Shown: piece after piece, positions 47,432-56,452 of the stretch
Numbering within the stretch: the first letter of the stretch is position 1
Layout of the letters: every line of letters begins with the position of its first letter
Source of the DNA: Micromonospora arida
Lineage (GTDB): Bacteria > Actinomycetota > Actinomycetes > Mycobacteriales > Micromonosporaceae
DNA: 64,000 nucleotides
Assembly (NCBI RefSeq): GCF_003857035.1
Contig: NZ_QGSY01000175.1
Span: forward strand, 39,142-103,141
Direction: 5' to 3'
Position numbers and translations under genes: made by a program
The notes under the pieces: generated by a model
Told to the model about the DNA's origin: nothing
What the model saw: only the letters and a program-made list of their open reading frames with translations
Database searches by the model: none

Positions 47432-48416
47432 CGAGTCGCACCCTTGGGTCGGCGGCGGCGTAGGCGAGGTCGGTCGTGAGGTTCGCGGCCAGCACCACGG
47501 CGGTGGTGACCAGCGTGATCGCCGCCAACAGCGGGAAGTCGCTGCCCAGCGCGGCGGCCACCGTGACGGCACCGAGGCCCGGCAGCGAGAAGACCGTCTC
47601 GACAAGCACCGCCCCGCCGACCAGCTCGGGCAGGTGGGTGCCGACCAGGGTGAGGAACGGCAGCAGCGCGGTCCGTAACGCGTGCCCGAACAGGACCGTC
47701 CGCCCGGGCAACCCGCGGGCCCGCGCCGCGAGCACGTGGTCGTCGCGCATGCTCTCCGCTACCGCGTCCCGGACGAACAGCACGAACCACGGTGCCTGGG
47801 AAACGGCCAGCACTCCGACCGGCAGGATCAGGTGGTGCGCCACGTCGGCCCACGAGGTGCTGGTCGCTGTGACATCGGTGAGCCCACCCGCCGGAAACCA
47901 GCCCAGGGCCAGCGCGAACACGGCGATCGCGGCCAGGCCCAGCCAGAACACCGGCATCGACTGCACCGCATAGGCGGCAGTCCGCAGCGCGCGGTCGAAC
48001 AGCCCACCCCTGCGGTACGCGGCCAACGAGCCCAGTAGCAGGCTCCCGACCAGGGCCAGGGCCAGGGCAACGCCGATCAGCAGCAGCGTCCAGCCGGCCC
48101 GGGCGGAGAGCACCGAGGCGACCGGCTCGTGACGACTCGTCGACCAGCCCAGATCGCCCTGGACCAGGTTGCCGATCCAGCGCAGGTACTGCACCGGCAG
48201 CGGGTCGTCGACACCCCAGTTGGCGCGGATCTGTGCCAGGTTCTCCTCGCTGGCGGTGAAGGCCGCCGCGCCCGCGTACTGCTTGGCGGGGTCGACAGGT
48301 GAGGCGGCCCCCAGGGCGAACATCCCGATGCTCGTCGCGGCGAGCACGGGCACGGCTACCAGGAGGCGGCGTCGGACCACCGCCCCGGCCCCGGCCAGTC
48401 GGCCGGAGCGGGTCAT
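47424..48416 (-). CDS. ABC importer permease, DppB/NikB-like
   Basis: A 330-residue permease. The conserved N-terminal pattern of DppB is visible, with an outside loop containing IRANWGVDDPLPVQYLRWIG and GDLGWSTSRHEPV. Helix-rich core residues follow, and the coupling loop reads ARARGLPGRTVLFGHALRTA. The end is VETVFSLPGLGAVTVAAALG. ATG 48416 overlaps the stop codon of the binding protein (ATGA). Confidence 0.9.
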   Translation of the reverse strand: MTRSGRLAGAGAVVRRRLLVAVPVLAATSIGMFALGAASPVDPAKQYAGAAAFTASEENLAQIRANWGVDDPLPVQYLRWIGNLVQGDLGWSTSRHEPVASVLSARAGWTLLLIGVALALALVGSLLLGSLAAYRRGGLFDRALRTAAYAVQSMPVFWLGLAAIAVFALALGWFPAGGLTDVTATSTSWADVAHHLILPVGVLAVSQAPWFVLFVRDAVAESMRDDHVLAARARGLPGRTVLFGHALRTALLPFLTLVGTHLPELVGGAVLVETVFSLPGLGAVTVAAALGSDFPLLAAITLVTTAVVLAANLTTDLAYAAADPRVRLDG

Positions 48417-50011
48417 GAGCGCGTCCAGGTGTTGATGTTCCACCAGATGCTGTTCGCCACCCCGTGCTCGTGCGCCTCGACCCGGGGGGCCGTGCCCTGG
48501 ACGGAGGACTTCAGCACGTAGGTGTGCCGCAGGTAGGTGAGGAACAGCCACGGCACGTCAGTGGCCAACTGCTTCTGGAACTGCGCGTACGCGGCCTTGC
48601 GAAGAGCCGGGTCGATCTGGTCGCGGCCCTCCTGAAGAGCGCGGTCCGTCACCTCGGAGCGGTACGAGCCAGGGTTGAAGTAGCCCTGCCCTGCGAATTG
48701 GGAGCTGAACAGCTTGTACGAGACGAAGTCCGGGTCGTACGGCGTGCCGTAGCCCATCAGCAGGGCGTCGGACTTCATCCGCGGGTCGATGGCGTCCCAG
48801 GTGAGCCCGGCCGGCGTGACCTCGATGCCGATCTTCTTCGCGTCGGCGGTGACGGCCAGGGCCAGGTCCTTGCGCAGGGTGTCGGTTGCCGGGTACATCA
48901 GCGTGAACCGGGCCGGCCGGCCGTCCTTGGCCCGCACCCCACCCGAACCGGGCTTCCAACCGGCCGCGTCGAGCAGCGCGCTCGCCGCCGTCGCGTCGGC
49001 GGTCGGCGTGCCGACTGTCGAAGGGTCGGCGAACTCGGAGGTCGGGGGGACCGGCCCGAACGCCGGCTCGCCGGCGCCACCGAGGATGCCGGAGACCATC
49101 GCGGCCCGGTCGACGGCGAGGTTGAGCGCCCGGCGGACCGCCGGGTCGGCGAGGACCGGGTTGCCCATCGGCAGCATCACGCCCCGGTAGTCGGCGGTCG
49201 GCACCCGCTGCACCCGGTACGCGGTGTCGGAGTCGAATCCGGAGGCGAGCTTCGGCGGCAGCTCGGCGGCGTCGAACTCGCCGGCCCGCATCCGCTGGGC
49301 GCGGACGTTGTCGTCGGCGACGAACGCCACCACGACCCGGTTGTTCGCCGGCCGGCCACCGAAGTAGCGCTCGTTCGCGGTGAGCACCAGCCGGTCACCC
49401 GGCGTCCAGGACTCGACCTTGTACGGCCCGGTCCCGATCGGCTTCCGGTTGAACCCGGTGGTGTTGATGTCCTGCCCGCTGAGCAGCTTCGACGGCACGA
49501 TGCCGAGGGTGAGTCGCTGCAGGAACGGCGCGTACGGGTAGCGCAGCCGGAACACGACAGTGGTCGCGTCGGGCGCGGTCACCGACTCCACCATGTCCAG
49601 GTCGGAGCGGAGCGTGGAGTCCACCTTCGGGTCCAGCACCGCCTGGTAGGTGAAGGCGACGTCCGCCGCGCTCAGCGTGGCGCCGTCGTGGAACTGCACC
49701 CCGTCACGCAGTGTGGCGGTCACGGTGCGTCCGTCCGGCGAAACCGTCGGCAGGGCCGTGGCCAGCGCGGGGACGAGGCGGTTGTCACTGTCGCGGGCGA
49801 CGAGCCCGTCGAAGATCAGCGCAGCGCCGTCGACGCCGAAGTTGAGCACCGGGTTGAGTGCGTCCGGCTCGTCGGAGGTGGCCACGACCAGTGTCGCGCC
49901 GCCGGCTGGGCTGTCCGGACTGGTCGGGGTCGAGCAGGCGGCGAGGACGAGCATCCCGGCCGCTGCTGTCGACGCCACGAGCCGTCGGAAGGTCGGACGG
50001 ATCCGGGTCAC
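48413..50011 (-). CDS. Family-5 substrate-binding lipoprotein of the ABC importer
   Basis: A 532-residue SBP_bac_5 protein. GTG 50011 has AGGAG at suitable distance and starts a lipoprotein signal (RRLVASTAAAGMLVLAACST). The mature protein begins ATLVVATSDEPDALNPVLNF and contains the family motif LRDGVQFHDGATLSAADVAF and GFNRKPIGTGPYKVESW. The C-terminus has RVEAHEHGVANSIWWNINTW. Such proteins bind peptides, nickel-chelate or opine-type metallophores, or heme; the ligand is not evident. It is the first gene of the importer operon, preceded by an inverted repeat. Confidence 0.88.
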   Translation of the reverse strand: MTRIRPTFRRLVASTAAAGMLVLAACSTPTSPDSPAGGATLVVATSDEPDALNPVLNFGVDGAALIFDGLVARDSDNRLVPALATALPTVSPDGRTVTATLRDGVQFHDGATLSAADVAFTYQAVLDPKVDSTLRSDLDMVESVTAPDATTVVFRLRYPYAPFLQRLTLGIVPSKLLSGQDINTTGFNRKPIGTGPYKVESWTPGDRLVLTANERYFGGRPANNRVVVAFVADDNVRAQRMRAGEFDAAELPPKLASGFDSDTAYRVQRVPTADYRGVMLPMGNPVLADPAVRRALNLAVDRAAMVSGILGGAGEPAFGPVPPTSEFADPSTVGTPTADATAASALLDAAGWKPGSGGVRAKDGRPARFTLMYPATDTLRKDLALAVTADAKKIGIEVTPAGLTWDAIDPRMKSDALLMGYGTPYDPDFVSYKLFSSQFAGQGYFNPGSYRSEVTDRALQEGRDQIDPALRKAAYAQFQKQLATDVPWLFLTYLRHTYVLKSSVQGTAPRVEAHEHGVANSIWWNINTWTRS

Positions 50012-50080
50012 GGAACGCTCCTGTGGTGTGGGGAACTCGGCGTGGGCATGCAGGTGCAGCCGCAACAGTTGATGATCACG

Positions 50081-50113
50081 GTGGCACAGTTGCAAGTTCT
50101 TTGCAATTGCCAC
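50081..50113. promoter_or_regulatory. Nested inverted repeat upstream of the importer operon
   Basis: GTGGCA (50081-50086) pairs with TGCCAC (50108-50113), and inside it TTGCAA (50090-50095) pairs with TTGCAA (50101-50106). It lies about 70 bp upstream of the binding-protein start and 88 bp upstream of lspA, in the only AT-rich stretch of this intergenic region. It could be a metal-regulator operator; no family consensus was recognised. Confidence 0.5.
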
Positions 50114-50200
50114 ATGCAGGCATCACGCCCGGCGGGATCCGTCGGACAGGCCCTCGCGCTCCGGTGGTGACGGCCCGCGGTGACCGGCTAGGGTTCCGGG

Positions 50201-50701
50201 ATGTTCCGCGCCGTCGTGTTGATCGCTGCCGTGGTGCTCGCCGCCGATCAGGCCACCAAGTACTGGGCCGAGTCCGCGCTGTCCGACGGGCAGACCATCA
50301 CCCTCCTCGGTGACCTGCTGCAACTGCGGCTCTTGTACAACCCGGGCGCGGCCTTCTCGGTCGGCTCGGCGTACACCTGGATCTTCGCGGTGTTCGCGGC
50401 GGCGGCGGTGGTCGCGGTGACGGTCGTGGCGTGGCGGGTCACGTCGCGCGCCTGGGCGGTGGCGTTGGGCCTGGTGCTCGGCGGCGCGACGACGCACCTG
50501 CTGGACCGGCTCTTCCGGGAGCCGGGGTTCGCGCGGGGGCACGTGGTGGACTTCATCGACTACGCCGGGTTCTTCGTCGGCAACGTCGCCGACATCGCCC
50601 TGGTGGTCGGCGTGGGCATCGTCATGCTGCTCAACGTGCGCGGCGTCCCGCTGCGGGACCCGGCGGGCGAGACCCGCGAGCAGGTGTCGTCAGACTCCTG
50701 A
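50201..50701 (+). CDS. lspA: Signal peptidase II (lipoprotein signal peptidase)
   Basis: A 166-residue membrane aspartyl peptidase that cleaves prolipoproteins after lipidation. Four hydrophobic helices are seen. The family motifs are ADQATKYWAE near the N-terminus, LRLLYNPGAAFSVGS, the first catalytic Asp in THLLDRLFREPGFARGHVVD (GN of the usual GNLIDR replaced by TH) and the second in VGNVADIAL. The gene is not in the common ileS-lspA-rluD context, so it may be a second copy. It overlaps lutC by 12 bp, tail to tail. It could serve the lipoproteins encoded on both sides. Confidence 0.87.
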   Translation: MFRAVVLIAAVVLAADQATKYWAESALSDGQTITLLGDLLQLRLLYNPGAAFSVGSAYTWIFAVFAAAAVVAVTVVAWRVTSRAWAVALGLVLGGATTHLLDRLFREPGFARGHVVDFIDYAGFFVGNVADIALVVGVGIVMLLNVRGVPLRDPAGETREQVSSDS

Positions 50702-51292
50702 GCCGATCAGGACGACCTCCAGGCGGCGCGGGCCGTGCACTCCCTCGACCCGGTTCAGCTCGATGTCGCTCGTCGCGGACGGGCCGGAGATCCAGGTCAG
50801 TGGCGCGCGCGGGTCAAGTCGGGTCAGCGCCTCCGGCAGCAGGCCGACGACCTGGTCGGTGCGGACGACGCAGATGTGCCGGTCGGGCACCAGGGTGAGC
50901 GCACGTCGACCCTGCGCCGGGCCGGCGTCCAGGATGATGGTGCCGGTGTCGGCGACCACGACGGCGCAGCCGGTCAGGACCGCGTCCAGGTCGTCGAGCG
51001 CGGCCGGTGACAGCGGGGGCGCGTCGCGGTGCAGCTCTCCCGCGTAGCCGGCCAGCCAGTCGGCGGGGACGTCGATGGGTACGGCGAGCCGGTCGACCTC
51101 GCTGAGCAGCCGAGGTAGGGCGTCGATGCCGTGGTGGACGACCGCCCGGTAGTCCTCCAGGCGGTCGACCAGGGTGTCGATCAGATTGGGGCGGTCGTCG
51201 ACCCGGCGGTACCCGCGGGGCACCTGCACCGGCGGCGGGCTGTCGGCCAGCGCCGTCCGGAGCCGCGCCAGGATCTCGTCACGTGCGCTCAC
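50690..51292 (-). CDS. lutC: LutC, LUD-domain lactate utilisation protein
   Basis: A 200-residue LUD-domain protein (SARDEILARLRTALAD start, VLTGCAVVVADTGTIILDAG centre, PRRLEVVLIGSGV end), the third subunit of the LutABC L-lactate oxidation complex. GTG 51292 overlaps the lutB stop (GTGA); ATG 51307 is an alternative. It is the last gene of a lutABC operon. Confidence 0.9.
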   Translation of the reverse strand: MSARDEILARLRTALADSPPPVQVPRGYRRVDDRPNLIDTLVDRLEDYRAVVHHGIDALPRLLSEVDRLAVPIDVPADWLAGYAGELHRDAPPLSPAALDDLDAVLTGCAVVVADTGTIILDAGPAQGRRALTLVPDRHICVVRTDQVVGLLPEALTRLDPRAPLTWISGPSATSDIELNRVEGVHGPRRLEVVLIGSGV

Positions 51293-52734
51293 TGTTTTCC
51301 CCACCATTCCCGGAAGGTCTGCGGCGCGGGCAGCGGCACGTCACGCGACCGGGTCCACGCCGACGCGGGCCAGGGCAGTCGCCGCAGCGTGCGAGCGCCG
51401 GTGCGCCGCTCACGGTACGCCCCGAGCGGCCCCGCGCCGGCCCGGGCCAGGCGCAGGGCGGCGGCCCAACGTCGAGGGCTGCGCATCACCCAGGACAGGA
51501 CGCGCATGGTGGCCCGTTCGGCGGGCGGGTGCGGTGCCTGCTGGCGGAGGTGGACCAGGATCTCCGGAATATTGATCTTCACGGGGCACACGTCGTAGCA
51601 GGCGCCGCAGAGGGTCGACGCGTACGGCAGTGAGGCGTTGTCGGCAACACCCGTCAGCTGCGGCGACAGGATCGCGCCGATCGGGCCCGGGTACACCGAG
51701 CCGTACGCGTGCCCGCCGGCCCGCTCGTACACCGGGCAGACGTTGAGGCACGCGGAGCAGCGGATGCAGGACAGCGCGGGCCGCCCGACCGGGTCGGCGA
51801 GCACAGCGGAGCGGCCGTTGTCGACGAGCACCACGTGCACGTCCTGCGGGCCGTCCCCGGGGGTGACGCCGGTCCACATCGAGGTGTACGGGTTCATCCG
51901 CTCACCGGTCGAGGACCGCGGCAGCAGTTGCAGGAAGACCTCCAGGTCGGTGAAGGTCGGCAGCAGCTTCTCGACGCCGACGACGCTGATCAGCGTCTCC
52001 GGGAGGGTGAGGCACATGCGGCCGTTGCCCTCGGACTCGACCACCACGAGCGTGCCGGTGTCGGCGACGGCGAAGTTGGCGCCGGAGACGGCGACCCGGG
52101 CCGAGAGGAAACGCCGTCGCAGGTGGGCGCGGGCCGCCTCGGCCAGCGCGGCCGGTTCGTCGCTCAGGTCGCTCGGCGCGTCGGCCATGCGACGCTCGAA
52201 GATCTCCCGGATCTGGGCCCGGTTGTAGTGGATCGCCGGCACCAGGATGTGCGAGGGGGTGTCCTCGCCGAGCTGCACGATCAGCTCGGCGAGGTCGGTC
52301 TCGTACGCGGCGATCCCGGCGGCTTCCAGCGCCTCGTTGAGCTCGATCTCCTGGGTCGCCATCGACTTGACCTTCACGACCTCGTCGGCCCCGGTGGCCC
52401 GGGTCAGCTCGACCACGATCCGGCACGCCTCGGCCGCGTCGCGGGCCCAGTGCACTGTGGCGCCGGCGGCGGTGACGGACGCCTCGAACTGCTCCAGCAA
52501 CTCCGGCAACCGACGTTGGACGTCCGCCTTGATCGCCGAGCCGGCGTCGCGCAGAGCCTCCCAGTCGGGTACCTCGTCGACGACCCGGGCTCGCTTGGCC
52601 CGGATGGTGCGGGTGGCCCGGTGCAGGTTGGCCCGGAGCTGCGTGTCGGCGACAGCCGGCTTCGCGGCGGTGGGAAAGGGCAGCGGCGTGCGGATCCGCC
52701 CGCCCCCGGTGGCGGGTGCGACCGGATGGCTCAT
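51289..52734 (-). CDS. lutB: LutB, iron-sulfur lactate oxidation subunit
   Basis: A 481-residue protein with an N-terminal LUD domain (VKVKSMATQEIELNEALEAA, ANFAVADTGTLVVVESEGNG) and two 4Fe-4S ferredoxin motifs (CIRCSACLNVCPVYERAGG and CGACYDVCPVKINIPE). With LutA and LutC it oxidises L-lactate to pyruvate at the membrane. ATG 52734 overlaps the lutA stop (ATGA); the frame is open upstream under lutA. Confidence 0.93.
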   Translation of the reverse strand: MSHPVAPATGGGRIRTPLPFPTAAKPAVADTQLRANLHRATRTIRAKRARVVDEVPDWEALRDAGSAIKADVQRRLPELLEQFEASVTAAGATVHWARDAAEACRIVVELTRATGADEVVKVKSMATQEIELNEALEAAGIAAYETDLAELIVQLGEDTPSHILVPAIHYNRAQIREIFERRMADAPSDLSDEPAALAEAARAHLRRRFLSARVAVSGANFAVADTGTLVVVESEGNGRMCLTLPETLISVVGVEKLLPTFTDLEVFLQLLPRSSTGERMNPYTSMWTGVTPGDGPQDVHVVLVDNGRSAVLADPVGRPALSCIRCSACLNVCPVYERAGGHAYGSVYPGPIGAILSPQLTGVADNASLPYASTLCGACYDVCPVKINIPEILVHLRQQAPHPPAERATMRVLSWVMRSPRRWAAALRLARAGAGPLGAYRERRTGARTLRRLPWPASAWTRSRDVPLPAPQTFREWWGKQ

Positions 52735-53441
52735 GAGGTGGCTCCCGTCTCGGCGAGAATCTCGGCGTAGTGCACGGCCCGTACGCCTGAGCGGTGGCGG
52801 TCGAGGCCGCCGCCGATGTGCGCCAGGCAGGAGTTGTCGGCTGCGGCGAGCACCCGTGCGCCGGTGTCGCGGACCCGGGCGCACTTGTCGGTGAGCATGG
52901 CGGTGGAGACGTCCGGGTTCTTCAGTGCGAACGTGCCGCCGAAGCCACAGCACTCCTCGGCGTCGCCCAACTCGACCAGTTGGATCCCGCGCACCTGGCG
53001 CAGCAAAGTCAGCGGCCGGTCGCCGAGGCGCAGCATGCGCAGGCCGTGGCAGGTCGGGTGGTAGGTGACCGTCTCCGGGAACTCGGCGCCGACGTCGGTG
53101 ACGCCGAGAACGTCGACGAGCAACTCGGACAGCTCGTACGTGCGGGCGGCCACCGACGTGGCCGGCGCGTGCAGGCGCGGGTACTGGTCGCGGATCATCG
53201 CGGTGCACGACCCGGACGGCGCGACGATGGCGTCGTAGGAGTCGAAGACGTCGACGTAGTTGCGCACCATCGGCATGGCCTCGGCCCGGTAACCCGTGTT
53301 GGCGTGCATCTGCCCGCAGCAGGTCTGGTCGGCGGGGAAGTCGACGGTGTGGCCGAGTCGCCGCAGGATGCGGGTGACCGCGATGCCGGTGGCCGGGAAC
53401 GCGAGGTCGTTGACGCAGGTGATGAAGAGGGCGATCCGCAT
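52731..53441 (-). CDS. lutA: LutA, CCG-domain lactate oxidation subunit
   Basis: A 236-residue protein with two cysteine-rich CCG domains (DQTCCGQMHANTGYRAEAMP; ELGDAEECCGFGGTFALKNP) that bind iron-sulfur centres in LutA/GlpC-type proteins. ATG 53441 with GAGGAG upstream gives the typical start MRIALFITCVND. It is the first gene of lutABC, 29 bp downstream of a FadR-type regulator gene on the same strand, so all four may form one transcript. Confidence 0.93.
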   Translation of the reverse strand: MRIALFITCVNDLAFPATGIAVTRILRRLGHTVDFPADQTCCGQMHANTGYRAEAMPMVRNYVDVFDSYDAIVAPSGSCTAMIRDQYPRLHAPATSVAARTYELSELLVDVLGVTDVGAEFPETVTYHPTCHGLRMLRLGDRPLTLLRQVRGIQLVELGDAEECCGFGGTFALKNPDVSTAMLTDKCARVRDTGARVLAAADNSCLAHIGGGLDRHRSGVRAVHYAEILAETGATS

Positions 53442-53470
53442 GGCGGCTCCTCGGAGGTGTGGGGGGTGGA

Positions 53471-54190
53471 TCACGCCGAGTCGCGCGGTGTTGCGGGGGC
53501 GGGGAGCTGGTCGAAGGCGGGCAGGTGACGCTCCCGGGCGGCGCTGAGGTGGGCGCGCATCGCCTCGGTGGCGGCTGCCGCGTCGCCGGCGACGATGGCG
53601 GCGGCGATGCGCTGGTGCTCGGTGTTGGTGTCCGGTGCGCCGGCGACCGGGAAGTACAGCCGGTGCAGGTGCAGGTGTGAGTGCAGCCGCGTGATGGTGT
53701 CCCGCAGCAGAGGGCTGCCGGAGACTTCCGCGATCAGGTCGTGGAACTTCGCGTCCAGCGCGGTGAAGGCGGCGTGTCGGCGATAGCCGTCGCCGGCCTC
53801 CACGTCGATGCTCGCAGCCGCCTCGGCGCTGATCCGTTCGCGGGCTTCGGCGGAGGCGTGCGTGGCGGCCCGTCCGGCGGTGGCGCCCTCCAGCAGTTGG
53901 CGGACGTCGAACAGGTCGTCGAACTCGGCACGGCTCAGCAGCGGCGTGGTGGTGTAGCCGGAGAGCGGGCGTTTACGGACCAGGCCGTCGGCCTCCAGCC
54001 GGGCGAGGGCCTCGCGGACCGGGGTGGGGGAGACGTCGAGCTCCCGGGCGAGCGCGTCGATGTTGACCCGCTCGCCGGGCGGAAGGATGTGGTCCATGAC
54101 CAGCGTCTTTATCGACTCGTAGACGTCCTCGGCGAGGGTGAGTCGACGGGCGGGACGGAGTCGACCCTCGCGAGGTTCCTGCTGGGCCAT
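53471..54190 (-). CDS. GntR/FadR-family regulator
   Basis: A 239-residue regulator. The winged helix is canonical for GntR (ALARELDVSPTPVREALARL), followed by an FCD ligand domain with metal-binding residues typical of FadR/LldR-type proteins (LDAKFHDLIAEVSGSPLLRD, TNTEHQRIAAAIVAGDAAAA). It is located between lutABC, on its own strand, and the divergent sugar-importer operon, 125 bp away. It is well placed to control both; a sugar acid or lactate would be a logical ligand. Confidence 0.9.
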   Translation of the reverse strand: MAQQEPREGRLRPARRLTLAEDVYESIKTLVMDHILPPGERVNIDALARELDVSPTPVREALARLEADGLVRKRPLSGYTTTPLLSRAEFDDLFDVRQLLEGATAGRAATHASAEARERISAEAAASIDVEAGDGYRRHAAFTALDAKFHDLIAEVSGSPLLRDTITRLHSHLHLHRLYFPVAGAPDTNTEHQRIAAAIVAGDAAAATEAMRAHLSAARERHLPAFDQLPAPATPRDSA

Positions 54191-54209
54191 CTCGTCTCCT
54201 CAGCAACCC

Positions 54210-54261
54210 CTTGACTGTGCCGGTGTGAGCGAGTACACACTAGCAAAGCAACATCCTATAG
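54210..54261. promoter_or_regulatory. Divergent promoter region with operator candidates
   Basis: A promoter-like pair TTGACT (54210-54215) and TACACA (54233-54238), 17 bp apart, reads towards the importer. It is overlapped by the inverted repeat GTGTG (54222-54226)/CACAC (54235-54239). The palindrome CCTATAGG (54254-54261) follows, then a partial copy AATAGG. These are candidate sites for the FadR-type regulator. Confidence 0.45.
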
Positions 54262-54314
54262 GAAATAGGTTCCTCCGCCACCGTCTCGCCACCACCACCC
54301 CCGAGGAGACGAAC

Positions 54315-55364
54315 ATGTCGCGCAGAATGCTGTCCCGAATCGGCTCCGGCCTGACCGTCGTGGCCCTCGCCACGACCACTGTGGCCTGCACGAAGAAGAG
54401 CGACACCACCGACGCCGAAGCCGGTGGCCGGGAACCGGCGCAGGTCAAGGTCGCGCTCGTGCCCGGCGGCTCGCACCCGTACTTCCAGCCCTGGAAGGAC
54501 GCCGGTGCCAAGGCCAAGACGGAGCTGGCTCTCGGCGACGTCACCTTCAACGAGACCGCGGGCTGGGACCAGACCAAGCAGAACGACGTGCTCAAGTCCC
54601 TGGCAGCGCAGGGCTACAACGCCTTCGGCGTCTTCGGCGTCTCGCCGGACAACATCAACTCCACCTTCGAGGACCTCAAGCGGCAGGGCTTCCCCGTCGG
54701 CTCGCTGGCCTCCTGCCCGGCCGGGGCCAACAAGGCCGACTTCTGCCTCTCCACGGACGTGGAGGTCGCCGCCTACAAGGGCGCCAAGGCCGCCATCGAC
54801 GCGATGGGCGGTCAGGGCAACCTGGTGCACCTGACCGGGAACAAGGTCGACTCCAACACCCAACGCCGGATCGCGGGCGTGGAGAAGGCGGTCGCCGAAA
54901 CCGGTGGCAAGGTGACCCTGCTCCAGAGCGTCACCGACATCGACAAGGATCTGCAGAGCGCGCAGAGGGCCGTGGCCGACCTCCTCGCCGCGAAGGGCCG
55001 CCAGATCCAGGCGATCGTGAACACCGCCTACAACCCGGCGGTCGCCTCGGCCGAGGGCGTCCGCCAGTCGAAGCTGCCCATCAAGGTCATCGCCATCGAC
55101 GACGACCCGACGGTCCTCGACGGGCTGCGCGGCGGCTCGGTGGCCGCCACCGTCCTGCAGAACCCGGTCGGTCAGGCCCAGGTCGGCTCGTACGCCCTGA
55201 TGAAGCTCAGCGGCGGCTGCACCATGGCCGAACCCGGAGTGACCATCGACTCGGGCTCGTTCGTGGTGACCAAGGACAACCTGGACGGCTACGAGGCCGA
55301 CCGTACCTCCACCACCGAGGCACTGCGGAAGAAGTTCGACGGCGACCTGCTCAAGTGCAGCTGA
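54315..55364 (+). CDS. Sugar-binding lipoprotein of a ribose-type ABC importer
   Basis: A 349-residue periplasmic-binding protein of the ribose/rhamnose type (Peripla_BP_4). A lipobox signal (VVALATTTVACTKK) is followed by VKVALVPGGSHPYFQPWKDA and the inter-lobe pattern VIAIDDDPTVLDGLRGG. GAGGAGACGAAC precedes ATG 54315. It is the first gene of a rightward operon with two permeases, an ATPase and sugar-acid enzymes. The stop overlaps the next ATG (TGATG). Confidence 0.9.
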   Translation: MSRRMLSRIGSGLTVVALATTTVACTKKSDTTDAEAGGREPAQVKVALVPGGSHPYFQPWKDAGAKAKTELALGDVTFNETAGWDQTKQNDVLKSLAAQGYNAFGVFGVSPDNINSTFEDLKRQGFPVGSLASCPAGANKADFCLSTDVEVAAYKGAKAAIDAMGGQGNLVHLTGNKVDSNTQRRIAGVEKAVAETGGKVTLLQSVTDIDKDLQSAQRAVADLLAAKGRQIQAIVNTAYNPAVASAEGVRQSKLPIKVIAIDDDPTVLDGLRGGSVAATVLQNPVGQAQVGSYALMKLSGGCTMAEPGVTIDSGSFVVTKDNLDGYEADRTSTTEALRKKFDGDLLKCS

Positions 55365-56452
55365 TGTCGACCATCACCAGGGCCGAGGCGTACCTCGTCG
55401 ACATTCCCGTCGAGACCGTCCGCACCGACGCGGTACAGGCGTTTCTGAAACAGGAGACGCTCTTCGTCGAGGTGCGCACGGCCGACGGCGGGCACGGCAC
55501 GGGGTACGCGTACACGATCGGGACCGGCGGCACGGCGGTGCTCGCACTGCTGCGCGACTACCTGTTGCCGCACCTGGTCGGCCGAGATGCCGCCCGGGTG
55601 GAGGCGCTCTGGCGGGACCTGCACGCCGCCACCCGCGCCACCGCGGTCGGGGCCATCACCTCGTTGGCGCTCGCCGCGATCGACACCGCGCTGTGGGACC
55701 TGCGCGCCCGCGCCGCCGGCCTGCCGCTGTGGGTGCTCGCCGGCGGCGCGAAGGACCGCATCCCGTTGTACGACACCGAGGGTGGCTGGCTGCACCTCAC
55801 CGAGGACGAGCTGGTCGCCGGCGCGAAGGCGTCCCAGGCGGCCGGCTGGCCCGGCGTCAAGCTGAAGGTCGGCAAACCCAACCCGGCCGAGGACGCCGCT
55901 CGCATCGGCGCGGTCCGGGCGGCCCTCGGCGACGACTTCGACGTGATGGTCGACGCCAACCAGTCGCTGACCGCCGCCGAGGCGATCCGCCGGGCCCGGC
56001 TGCTCGAACCGCACCAGCTCGCCTGGTTCGAGGAGCCGCTGCCCGCCGACGACGTCGCCGGGCACGAGCTGCTGGCCCGCGCGACGAGCATCCCGGTGGC
56101 GGTGGGGGAGTCGATGTACTCGATCGGCCAGTTCGCCGAGTACCTACGCCGGCAGGCGGCCGGCGTCGTCCAGGTCGATGTCGCACGCATCGGTGGCATC
56201 ACCCCGTGGCTCAAGGTGGCCCACCTGGCCGAGGCGTGCAACGTGGTGGTCTGCCCGCACTTCCTGATGGAACTGCACGTGAGCCTCTGCGCGGCCGTGC
56301 CGAACAGCCGCTACGTCGAGCACATCCCGCAACTGCGCGCGATCACCCGGACCGAGATCGCGATCGTCGACGGCCACGCGCTCGCCCCCGGCGAGCCGGG
56401 CCTCGGCATCGACTGGGACCGCGACGCGATCGAGGACAGGAGGGTGGCGTGA
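55364..56452 (+). CDS. Enolase-superfamily sugar-acid dehydratase (MR-type)
   Basis: A 362-residue mandelate racemase/muconate lactonising family protein. The catalytic and metal residues appear in the expected order: KLKVGK (K-x-K), VDANQ (Asp), WFEEPLPADD (Glu), AVGES (Glu), then VDVARIGGIT (Asp) and CPHF (His) as a likely His-Asp dyad of acid-sugar dehydratases. It is only distantly like the L-fuconate dehydratase at 61876, so a second sugar acid or an epimerisation is possible. It is translationally coupled to both neighbours. Confidence 0.88.
   Translation: MSTITRAEAYLVDIPVETVRTDAVQAFLKQETLFVEVRTADGGHGTGYAYTIGTGGTAVLALLRDYLLPHLVGRDAARVEALWRDLHAATRATAVGAITSLALAAIDTALWDLRARAAGLPLWVLAGGAKDRIPLYDTEGGWLHLTEDELVAGAKASQAAGWPGVKLKVGKPNPAEDAARIGAVRAALGDDFDVMVDANQSLTAAEAIRRARLLEPHQLAWFEEPLPADDVAGHELLARATSIPVAVGESMYSIGQFAEYLRRQAAGVVQVDVARIGGITPWLKVAHLAEACNVVVCPHFLMELHVSLCAAVPNSRYVEHIPQLRAITRTEIAIVDGHALAPGEPGLGIDWDRDAIEDRRVA

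Noticed and set aside
44869..50011. Assignment of the ABC importer as a nickel transporter
   Set aside because: Family-5 systems for peptides, nickel and metallophores share these motifs, and no residues here decide the ligand, so only the general family is given.
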